This document shows, piece after piece, positions 16,493-21,480 of a DNA stretch of 21,480 nucleotides. The position numbers and the translations under genes are program-made. The notes beneath the pieces were generated by a model. That model saw only the letters and a list, made by a program, of their open reading frames with translations, made no database searches and had not been told where the DNA came from. The stretch's first letter is position 1. Every line of letters starts with the position of its first letter. The stretch is from the NCBI GenBank assembly GCA_036272735.1, contig DATAYF010000638.1, forward strand, positions 1-21,480. Direction: 5' to 3'. Source of the stretch: DATAYF01 sp036272735. Lineage in GTDB: Bacteria; Chloroflexota; Ktedonobacteria; Ktedonobacterales; Ktedonobacteraceae.

Positions 16493-16522
16493 TGCAACGT
16501 TGTAAGCTGGTACAACGTTGAA
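16493..16522. promoter_or_regulatory. Tandem LacI-type operators at the operon transcription start
   Basis: Two near-palindromes, TTGCAACGTTGTAA (16492-16505) and TACAACGTTGAA (16511-16522), share the core CAACGTTG. Their centres are 18 bp apart. They lie directly downstream of the minus-strand -10 box, covering the expected transcription start. A bound repressor would block initiation. The divergent LacI-family gene at 16717 is the obvious candidate repressor. Confidence 0.7.
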
Positions 16523-16525
16523 GCA

Positions 16526-16555
16526 ATCGTAACAGATACCAAGAGGAGTTGTCAA
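16526..16555 (-). promoter_or_regulatory. Promoter of the arabinan operon
   Basis: On the minus strand TTGACA (16550-16555) is followed after 18 bases by TACGAT (16526-16531). The start site would fall about 16519, inside the operators. The leader to the ATG at 16439 is about 80 bases. Confidence 0.6.
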
Positions 16556-16716
16556 GGTTATATCGTGAAAAAACGAAGCAATTTGTTGATGTATCTTTGT
16601 CGTCGTCTATTGAGAATAGGGCCTGGAAAGGGACTTTAAACTTGTCTGGTTTTTATGGAAGCGCTATTGAGTATAATGATATATTAGAAAAAATATGAGA
16701 AGCGGGGCGAGCGAGT

Positions 16717-17733
16717 ATGGTGGCAACGCTAAAAGATGTGGCGCTGCGTGCAGGAGTTTCTATTAAAACGGTCTCTAATGTCGTGAATGGTTTGGGGCGA
16801 ATGTCAGATAAGACGCGTGAACGTGTGCAGGCTGCGTTGGTAGAGTTACACTATCAGCCCAATCTTCCTGCTCGTTATCTTCGGCATTCCACTGTGGGGG
16901 TGTTGGCTTTAGCGGTTCCCGATTTTAATAGTTATTTTGCTGATATCGGCGACGAGATTATCAATGCGGCCTCTGCTTTTGGCTACACCGTGCTACTTGA
17001 CCATACCCGTGGAGTGCGTACCAATGAGGCGCTTGTTATCAATGGGCTGCGTCCACACTTGATAGATGGCGTAATTTTGAATGCTATGGAGTTAGAGCCA
17101 GAGGATCTCGCGGAACATGTGCAGATACCGACGGTTCTGCTGGGAGAGCGTCTTTTTAATGCACCATATGATCATGTGATGATCGATAACGTAGCCGCTG
17201 CCTGCCAGGCTACGCAACACTTAATCCAGCAAGGGTATCGACGCATCGCGGCTATCGGGTTAAAGCCCAGTGAGCAAGCGGCTGAAAGCACTTCGCGTTT
17301 TCGCCTGAGTGGATATAAAAAAGCCCTGAAAGACGCTGAGTTTGCCATTGATGAAACGTTGATCAAGCCAGCCTATTATTACAATCGAGCGGAAGGGATG
17401 CAAGCGATGCAGGAGCTTTTGGCGCTTTCAGAGCCTCCCGATGCGGTTTTTTGTTTCAATGATTTGCTGGCGCTTGGGGCGATGCATGCGGTGCATGAAG
17501 CTGGACTATTGATGCCGGGGAATGTAGGTGTCGTGGGATTTGACGATATAGAAGAGGGGCGATATGCCTATCCGACGCTCACGACGATTACGCCGGACAA
17601 AGCTCGCATAGCGGAGCTAGCAGTGGAGTATTTGGTGGGGCGGATAAGTGGGCGGCGGCGGGGGCCCGGAGAGCGGGTGGAGGTATCGTTTGCCTTGCAG
17701 GCGCGACAAAGTAGTGGGAGGAGTCGGAGCTAG
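16717..17733 (+). CDS. LacI-family transcriptional regulator of the arabinan operon
   Basis: This 338-residue regulator begins with the LacI helix-turn-helix TLKDVALRAGVSIKTVSNVV (4-23) and a hinge-helix region ending PARYLRHSTVG. A periplasmic-binding-protein-like effector domain follows, with VLALAVPDFNSYF, DGVILNA, DHVMIDN, PDAVFCFNDLLALGAM and VGVVGFDDIE. It is divergent from the transport and glycosidase operon, so it most likely binds the CAACGTTG palindromes and releases them when an arabino-oligosaccharide or related sugar binds. A TATAAT hexamer at 16672-16677 may be its own -10, but no good -35 is visible. No CAACGTTG site lies near that hexamer, so autoregulation would have to act from the operators about 150 bases away. 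The C-terminus is Arg/Ser-rich (ARQSSGRSRS). Confidence 0.88.
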   Translation: MVATLKDVALRAGVSIKTVSNVVNGLGRMSDKTRERVQAALVELHYQPNLPARYLRHSTVGVLALAVPDFNSYFADIGDEIINAASAFGYTVLLDHTRGVRTNEALVINGLRPHLIDGVILNAMELEPEDLAEHVQIPTVLLGERLFNAPYDHVMIDNVAAACQATQHLIQQGYRRIAAIGLKPSEQAAESTSRFRLSGYKKALKDAEFAIDETLIKPAYYYNRAEGMQAMQELLALSEPPDAVFCFNDLLALGAMHAVHEAGLLMPGNVGVVGFDDIEEGRYAYPTLTTITPDKARIAELAVEYLVGRISGRRRGPGERVEVSFALQARQSSGRSRS

Positions 17734-17852
17734 CCTCTGCAGAAGCGTTGTCCAAGGAGGTGCCGCTTCGTTGGGGGAATATGCGCGAAGCTGCCATGAA
17801 GTGCAAGGTAGCCTTGTAGCTCTTCCACAGCTTGCTCTTTTATCCTTCCACT

Positions 17853-18048
17853 GGTTGTAAATACTTTTATGAGATGGCGGTAAATTTTGATAATTATTTG
17901 GCGTAATGCCAGCATTACTCTTTCTTTCCTCTGTGATAGGAAGCGCTTTGCAGGCCGGTCTAAAGGTTCACCTATTGAAGAAATCATTGGGAACATACGT
18001 CAAATAATTATCAAAAAACTGCGCCATCTCATAAAAGTATTTACAACC
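17853..18048. mobile_element. 196-bp element with about 50-bp inverted ends (MITE-like)
   Basis: The left end (17853-17903) and right end (17998-18048) are imperfect inverted repeats. The outermost 27 bases, from GGTTGTAAATACTTTTATG to GATGGCG, match perfectly. After a short divergent patch, TTTTGATAATTATTTG also matches. The 94-base interior has no convincing gene, so the element is non-autonomous if mobile. No clear target-site duplication is visible. It lies in a 440-base spacer (17734-18173) exactly where composition changes. The part left of it (17734-17852) shows nothing else. A very long-stem RNA structure is the alternative. Confidence 0.55.
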
Positions 18049-18053
18049 TGAGC

Positions 18054-18155
18054 TTAAGCTGAGTTGATGTAGTTTTTGCGCTGGATGAGTGCCCGCTCCA
18101 GTGCTCCACTTGCTTCATGAGCTTCAATCATCCTACCCACACTTTTGATTGTCAT
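18054..18155 (-). CDS. Possible 33-residue protein or truncated gene next to the inverted-repeat element
   Basis: An ATG at 18155 with GAGGG about 9 bases upstream opens MTIKSVGRMIEAHEASGALE and continues for 13 more residues to a TAA at 18054-18056, just 6 bases from the end of the inverted-repeat element. The sequence is helix-forming and charged and looks protein-like. Because it stops right at the element, it may be the 5' remnant of a longer gene cut by it. It is 18 bases downstream of the epimerase gene on the same strand. No family is recognised. Confidence 0.25.
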   Translation of the reverse strand: MTIKSVGRMIEAHEASGALERALIQRKNYINSA

Positions 18156-18173
18156 GAATAGTGACCCTCAGCC

Positions 18174-19004
18174 TCACATCAGTTGTTGAAGTAGTGCTGT
18201 TCGAGGTCCGGGAGAAGTCGCGGGGTGCATAGGCCGCCATCCCAAGAGTTCCTGGGTCAGTGCACTCGACCTCGGGATGTCGAGCGCCGCCAAGGCGCCG
18301 AGAAAGCCGAAGTGGGCGTCTGCCTCTTCACGGGAAATGCTGACCACCGGCAGGTTCAGGTGGCGACCGATGACGCTGGCGATGTCGCGGAATGGCACAC
18401 CCTCGTCGCCGACCCCGTCAGGCCGTGACCCCACCGGGGCGACTTCCAGTGCCAGGCGGAACAGGCGCGCCGCATCGAGGCGATGGACGGCCGGCCAGCG
18501 GTTGGACCCGTCGCCGATGTAGGCAGAGGCGCCCAGCGTTTGGGCGATGGTGATCAGTCCCGGCACAAAGCCGCCCTTGTCGCCCTCGCCGTGCACGGAC
18601 GGTACAAGATTGACAACCGATGATCGCACTCCAGCCAGTGCGAACGCCGCGTTCTCCGATGCCTTCCCGTTGTAGTGAGCGGTGATCACGAACGGCGAGC
18701 CTGTGCCCTCGAGCGCCGCCCCCATCGTCTCGACGGCGCACAGAGCGGTGGGAAGCGCGGCCGCGAAGTCCGAGAAGTCGTGCTGAAACGCCAGATGAAT
18801 GACGCCGGAGGCCTCGGCGGCACCGAGGCGCAGGCTGTCGAGGTCATCAAGGGCACTGCGGTGCACCTCGGCCCCAGCTTCCTTCAGTCCCGCGGCACTA
18901 TTGTCTGAGCGGGTAAGGCCGACGACCGTATGACCGGCACCGATGAGTTCGCGGACGACGGCGGAACCGATGTAGCCTGTGGCTCCTGTCACGAAAACAC
19001 GCAT
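18174..19004 (-). CDS. NAD(P)-binding epimerase/dehydratase-family protein, probably damaged
   Basis: The 276-residue product has the Rossmann fingerprint GATGYIGSAV (7-16) and atypical/extended SDR segments VIHLAFQHDFSDF, VVNLVPSVHGEGDKGGFVPGL, AYIGDGSNRWPAVHRLDAARLFRLAL and ELLGWRP. AAGGAGGA 7 bases before the ATG supports the start. Two oddities suggest decay. The region after FVIT lacks the SGT...GR...SE stretch that usual family members carry, about 20 residues missing. At the 3' end the frame reads HPATSPGPRT, whereas shifting by one base in the four-G run at 18222-18225 gives RLLPDLEQHYFNN and a stop at 18179, the expected family ending. The substrate is unknown. The GC-rich coding is unlike the genes to the left. 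Confidence 0.75.
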   Translation of the reverse strand: MRVFVTGATGYIGSAVVRELIGAGHTVVGLTRSDNSAAGLKEAGAEVHRSALDDLDSLRLGAAEASGVIHLAFQHDFSDFAAALPTALCAVETMGAALEGTGSPFVITAHYNGKASENAAFALAGVRSSVVNLVPSVHGEGDKGGFVPGLITIAQTLGASAYIGDGSNRWPAVHRLDAARLFRLALEVAPVGSRPDGVGDEGVPFRDIASVIGRHLNLPVVSISREEADAHFGFLGALAALDIPRSSALTQELLGWRPMHPATSPGPRTALLQQLM

Positions 19005-19046
19005 AAGAAAGTCCTCCTTCTTGTGGTAAGATCAAGAGTGAGTGTG

Positions 19047-19075
19047 ATAAAATGAGGGAGCCTCCATTTACTCAA
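19047..19075 (-). promoter_or_regulatory. Candidate promoter of the epimerase gene
   Basis: TTGAGT (19070-19075) and TTTTAT (19047-19052) on the minus strand are 17 bases apart. The spacer contains a GGAGGCTCC inverted repeat, which could be an operator. The start codon follows about 40 bases downstream. Confidence 0.35.
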
Positions 19076-19145
19076 AAACATTAACCGGTTTCGGAGGTTG
19101 TCCGCGACCGAATTGATCAGAAAGCGCACTGCGCCTCTCACAGCT

Positions 19146-20093
19146 TCATCTGCATTCGACACGACCCAGCGGATTGGGCGTGTCCATCAACGCGGCACGT
19201 GCTGCGGGCCAGGCGGGGTCTTCGGGGCAGAGCGCGGTGCGGAGGTAGGCCCACGTGAGCCGCTGGATCAGGGCGACTCGTTCGGGGTTCTCGTCCATCG
19301 TTTCCGTGACGTTGTACCCAGTGATTCCGCCAAGCGAGTGTTCTGCCCCGAACAGAGTAAGGAGGCTCTTGCTGCCTGGACTCAAGAAGTACGGGTCAGT
19401 AAACCAGTCCGGCCCCCGAACGGACATGGGGGACTGGTCTCGATCCCCCGCGATCACGAGGGCCGGCGTGGCCATGTCCGCGAAGCTCGGGTTCTTCATA
19501 AATGGGAAGTACTCGGCTGCGAACGGAGTCAGGTCAGCTCCGCCCTGGCCAGGCGTGGCAAGCAGCACACCCGCTTTGATCCGCGAGTCGGACAGGTCCT
19601 CTCCCGTTCCGCCCTCGGAATCGAGGACTCGCGCGCCCAGCAGCATGCTCGCCGTCTGGCCGCCCCAGGAGTGTCCAGCTGCGGCGATGCGGCTTCGATC
19701 GAGGCGCCCACTGAGGCCGGGAACGGAAGCCTCAATGAGATCGAGTTGGTCGAGGATGCGCTTCATGTCCTCGACTCGGAAACGCCAGATCAGTGGTGTA
19801 CGGGGATCGTCAGGAGGAAGGCTCAGCGTCCCCGAGTCGAGATGAGTGGGCTGCATGACCACGAAGCCGTGAGCAGCCCAGAAGTCGACCAACGGGCCAT
19901 AGCTGTCCAACGACAAGCTAAAGCCGTGCGAGAAAACAATAAGAGGCAATTCGCGCCCAATCGCGGGCGCAGACACTCGCACTTGTAGATCCTCACCACG
20001 GCCCGGGGCTGATAGCACTACCGGCTTCATCGAGACGACTGGAGTGGGCGTACTCATGGCCACGTCCGTCATCGCCATATCTGATTTGTTCAT
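19146..20093 (-). CDS. Alpha/beta hydrolase, chlorophyllase/PAF-acetylhydrolase-like
   Basis: The start at 20093 is chosen because AGAAGGA lies about 10 bases upstream and a perfect promoter lies further up. The longer frame runs through the promoter. The 315-residue product has the oxyanion-hole segment FSHGFS (54-59), nucleophile Ser142 in GHSWGG, acid Asp217 or Asp219 in AGDRDQ and His252 in AEHSLGG. The ending ALMDTPNPLGRVECR appears complete. Such proteins are serine esterases or lipases of varied substrate; none can be assigned here. No signal peptide is seen. The first 14 residues, MNKSDMAMTDVAMS, are identical to those of the unrelated oxidoreductase at 20321-21235 because the DNA is duplicated. 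The native start may once have been near Met22. Confidence 0.85.
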   Translation of the reverse strand: MNKSDMAMTDVAMSTPTPVVSMKPVVLSAPGRGEDLQVRVSAPAIGRELPLIVFSHGFSLSLDSYGPLVDFWAAHGFVVMQPTHLDSGTLSLPPDDPRTPLIWRFRVEDMKRILDQLDLIEASVPGLSGRLDRSRIAAAGHSWGGQTASMLLGARVLDSEGGTGEDLSDSRIKAGVLLATPGQGGADLTPFAAEYFPFMKNPSFADMATPALVIAGDRDQSPMSVRGPDWFTDPYFLSPGSKSLLTLFGAEHSLGGITGYNVTETMDENPERVALIQRLTWAYLRTALCPEDPAWPAARAALMDTPNPLGRVECR

Positions 20094-20137
20094 AGATTGT
20101 ATTCCTTCTCCATGGTTTCTCCATGGTATAATAGTAG

Positions 20138-20179
20138 CGGAGCGTTGCTCCGATATTATTATACGGAACGCTGTTCCGT
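20138..20179. promoter_or_regulatory. Two TetR-type operators, copy A
   Basis: CGGAGC-GTT-GCTCCG (20138-20152) and ACGGAAC-GCT-GTTCCGT (20163-20179) are perfect inverted repeats with 3-base spacers. The second fills the -35/-10 spacer and the first covers the start-site region of the hydrolase promoter. Their common form is CGGARC-N3-GYTCCG. Confidence 0.75.
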
Positions 20180-20186
20180 TTGTCAA
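20158..20186 (-). promoter_or_regulatory. Consensus promoter of the hydrolase gene
   Basis: On the minus strand TTGACA (20181-20186) and TATAAT (20158-20163) are both perfect and exactly 17 bases apart. This is a full-strength sigma70-type promoter that would need repression, as the embedded operators suggest. Confidence 0.8.
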
Positions 20187-20214
20187 GTTCGTGTTTGAGG
20201 GAGGGAATGAAGCG

Positions 20215-20337
20215 ATGACCACCAGCGACGAGGGAGCGGTCCGGCGGTTCGTAGATTGCCTCCCGCGCATCTCGGCGTTGTTGCACGCCCACCCGCCCAG
20301 AAACACCGCTCATCCGGGACCTAGGCCGACTTGTTGA
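20215..20337 (+). pseudogene. Stub of a deleted tetR gene
   Basis: The frame starts at an ATG at 20215, with GGGAGGG upstream, and reads MTTSDEG exactly like the intact tetR at 21346. It then departs into an unrelated 33-residue tail (starting AVRRFVDCLPRIS) and stops at 20337. The tail shows no helix-turn-helix, and its end overlaps the last 17 bases of the convergent oxidoreductase gene. A deletion removing the tetR body is the simplest explanation. Confidence 0.65.
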
Positions 20338-21235
20338 TGAGCTCGTTGGTGACCCATCGTGCGACGTTTTCGGGATATGGGGCGGGCAATCCTAGGACGA
20401 TGTGCTGGAAGCCGACGTCGATGGCTTCAACGATCGAGTCCCGGGTGTTGCTGGGGTGGTCGTAGGAGACCGGCAGGACGATGGATCGGGTGATCGAGGC
20501 GGGGTCGCGACCGATCTCGGCGCAGAAGCGGTCCAGGAGAGCGCCTCGACGGACGGCGTCATCGATGTCGCCGCCGGGGATGTTCCACAGGTCGGCATGC
20601 TCGGCGACCACGCGCAGCGTCGCGGTAGAGCGTCCTCCGATCAGTATCGGCGGATGAGGTCGCTGGGCGGGTTTGGGGTTGCAGAACGCTCCGGTGAGGT
20701 GGAGGTAGGTGCCGTCGAAGTCGAACGGTTCGGCCTCGGTCCACAACCGCCGGATGACCGTGCACGCTTCGGCCAGGCTCCCGACCGCGTGGGCGGAGTC
20801 GTGGAAGGGCAGGCCGTGTGCCTCGTACTCACGCCGGGCCGCAGGGAGGCTTGGTCGTGAGCCTGCGCCGATGCCAAAGTCGAGCCGCCCACCGGAGACG
20901 ACGTCGACGGTCGCAGCGATCTTGGCTAGCATCGCGGGCGGTCGGAAGCGGTTGCTGGTCACGAGCAGCCCGAGGCGCAGTCGTCCGGTTTGTGCGGCGA
21001 GGGCTGAGAGCAGTGTCCAGCCTTCGAAGGTCGGTCCGTTCGGGTCGCCGAAGATCGGCATGAGGTGATCGAACAGCCACGCATGCTCGATCTCCGGGAT
21101 CGTGTCCGCCTCTCGCCAGACCCGCAGAACGTCGCGATAGCTGACCTGCGATGGGGCCGTCGCGATCCCGAAACGCGGTCCGGTCGTGTGCGCACTCATG
21201 GCCACGTCCGTCATCGCCATGTCTGATTTGTTCAT
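20321..21235 (-). CDS. Luciferase-like (LLM) class oxidoreductase, probably F420-dependent
   Basis: This 304-residue TIM-barrel protein belongs to the bacterial luciferase-like family that uses F420 or FMN. Typical segments are FGIATAPSQVSY, EHAWLFDHLMPIFGDPNGPTFEGW (about 50-73), LRLGLLVTSNRFRPPAMLAKIAATVDVVSGGRLDFGIGAGSRP (about 86-128), the FDGTYLHL loop, PPILIGG and a C-terminal GFQHIVLGLPAPYPENVARW. It is clearly distinct from Fgd at 2071-3084. The substrate is unknown. The start at 21235 follows AGAAGGA and the duplicated promoter. Its first 14 residues are the same as in the neighbouring hydrolase. Divergent tetR and two operators indicate ligand-inducible control. The GC-rich coding resembles actinobacterial genes. 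Confidence 0.85.
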   Translation of the reverse strand: MNKSDMAMTDVAMSAHTTGPRFGIATAPSQVSYRDVLRVWREADTIPEIEHAWLFDHLMPIFGDPNGPTFEGWTLLSALAAQTGRLRLGLLVTSNRFRPPAMLAKIAATVDVVSGGRLDFGIGAGSRPSLPAARREYEAHGLPFHDSAHAVGSLAEACTVIRRLWTEAEPFDFDGTYLHLTGAFCNPKPAQRPHPPILIGGRSTATLRVVAEHADLWNIPGGDIDDAVRRGALLDRFCAEIGRDPASITRSIVLPVSYDHPSNTRDSIVEAIDVGFQHIVLGLPAPYPENVARWVTNELINKSA

Positions 21236-21268
21236 AGATTGTATTCCTTCTCCATGGTATAATAGTAG

Positions 21269-21310
21269 CGGAGCAGTGCTCCGATGCTATTATACGGAAC
21301 GTCGTTCCGT
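21269..21310. promoter_or_regulatory. Two TetR-type operators, copy B
   Basis: CGGAGC-AGT-GCTCCG (21269-21283) and ACGGAAC-GTC-GTTCCGT (21294-21310) have the same arms as copy A, while both 3-base spacers differ. They lie between the oxidoreductase and tetR starts. The first is also flanked symmetrically by TATAAT (21258-21263) and ATTATA (21289-21294). Confidence 0.75.
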
Positions 21311-21317
21311 TTGTCAA
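21289..21317 (-). promoter_or_regulatory. Consensus promoter of the LLM oxidoreductase gene
   Basis: TTGACA (21312-21317) and TATAAT (21289-21294) on the minus strand are perfect and 17 bases apart, with an operator filling the spacer. Confidence 0.8.
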
Positions 21318-21345
21318 GCTCGTGTTTGAGGGAGGGAATGAAGCG

Positions 21346-21480
21346 ATGACCACCAGCGACGAGGGAGTGGGGCAACCAGCCCGGCAGAAGCGGGCCGACG
21401 CGCAGCGCAACGAGCAGGCGTTGCTCGCCGCCGCCGCCGCCGTGTTCGTCACCTCCGGTGTCGAGGCGCCGGTGCGTGAC
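21346..21480 (+). CDS. TetR-family regulator, N-terminal part (runs off window)
   Basis: The ATG at 21346 has GGGAGGG about 9 bases upstream. An earlier ATG at 21338 hits a stop after two more codons. The 45 visible codons read MTTSDEGVGQPARQKRAD, then QRNEQALLAAAAAVFVTSGVEA, the usual first helix of the TetR DNA-binding domain. Its position, divergent from the oxidoreductase across two operator palindromes, makes it the likely repressor of that gene. By the identical operator arms it is probably also the repressor of the hydrolase whose own tetR is deleted. The ligand-binding domain lies outside the window. Confidence 0.8.
   Translation, partial: MTTSDEGVGQPARQKRADAQRNEQALLAAAAAVFVTSGVEAPVRD

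Larger units (their letters stand above)
20052..20236. repeat. Duplicated control cassette, copy A
   Basis: This 185-bp segment is repeated at 21194-21367 in the same orientation with about eight substitutions. It also has one 11-bp insertion (a repeated CTCCATGG unit near 20111-20127). It contains the first codons of the hydrolase, its ribosome binding site, its promoter, two operator palindromes, and the ribosome binding site and first seven codons of a tetR gene on the other strand. Confidence 0.9.
21194..21367. repeat. Duplicated control cassette, copy B
   Basis: This 174-bp direct repeat of 20052-20236 lacks the 11-bp insertion of copy A. It spans from codon 14 of the oxidoreductase through its promoter and operators to codon 7 of the intact tetR start. 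Confidence 0.9.

Noticed and set aside
16440..16526. N-terminal extension of the sugar-binding protein
   Set aside because: It would place coding sequence over the operators and end of the promoter. The AGGAGG site and Tat signal define the start at 16439.
17730..17996. 88-codon minus-strand frame across the left half of the inverted-repeat element
   Set aside because: It reads through a terminal repeat, lacks transposase motifs and has no clear ribosome binding site, so it is not called as a transposase.
19098..19988. Long plus-strand open frame opposite the alpha/beta hydrolase
   Set aside because: Its translation is low-complexity Arg/Gly/Val-rich, has no ribosome binding site and no motif. 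The minus frame has the full catalytic triad. It is a GC-rich shadow.
20094..20306. 71-residue N-terminal extension of the alpha/beta hydrolase
   Set aside because: It runs through the consensus promoter, the operators and the opposite tetR stub.

Overview
The window looks like a piece of a Chloroflexota chromosome, most likely a Ktedonobacteria-type soil bacterium. This is an inference from gene content: an F420-dependent glucose-6-phosphate dehydrogenase, a TreT-like trehalose synthase, a secreted arabinan-degrading locus with a CUT1 transporter, and moderate GC with strong Shine-Dalgarno sites. No rRNA, tRNA or CRISPR array was seen.

Left part (1-2000): the 5' end of an unknown minus-strand gene runs off the window. 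Next come a palindrome-bearing spacer and a tyrosine recombinase whose catalytic half is intact but whose N-terminal half is broken by a frame change and an in-frame stop. A small unknown plus-strand gene follows. This looks like the eroded edge of a mobile element.

Core metabolic part (2000-7560, plus strand): fgd; a two-gene operon of a class-III PLP enzyme (glutamate-1-semialdehyde aminomutase-like) and an unrecognised membrane protein; and a TreT-like glycosyltransferase. A very long bidirectional terminator hairpin separates treT from a convergent dienelactone-hydrolase-family gene (7561-8322).

Arabinan locus (8580-17733): on the minus strand, a Tat/lipoprotein solute-binding protein, two CUT1 permeases, a large secreted GH43 protein and a secreted sialidase-fold enzyme (probably GH93 exo-arabinanase) form one transcription unit. 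A LacI-family regulator is divergently encoded. A consensus-like promoter is followed by two CAACGTTG-core palindromes, and a third sits between the first two genes, giving a self-contained regulatory circuit. No ABC ATPase is encoded here, so a shared ATPase elsewhere is expected.

Right part (17734-21480): a 196-bp element with about 50-bp inverted ends marks the passage to a visibly GC-richer, actinobacterial-looking block. This block holds a damaged NAD(P)-binding epimerase, an alpha/beta hydrolase, a second luciferase-like (probably F420-dependent) oxidoreductase and a TetR regulator cut by the window end. Its most striking feature is a control cassette of about 175 bp present twice. Each copy has a perfect TTGACA-N17-TATAAT promoter with one operator palindrome inside the spacer and a second one near the transcription start, plus a tetR start codon on the other side. 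The duplication reaches into the coding regions, so the unrelated hydrolase and oxidoreductase share the same 14 N-terminal residues. In the left copy tetR has been deleted down to a stub, so one TetR protein may control both genes.
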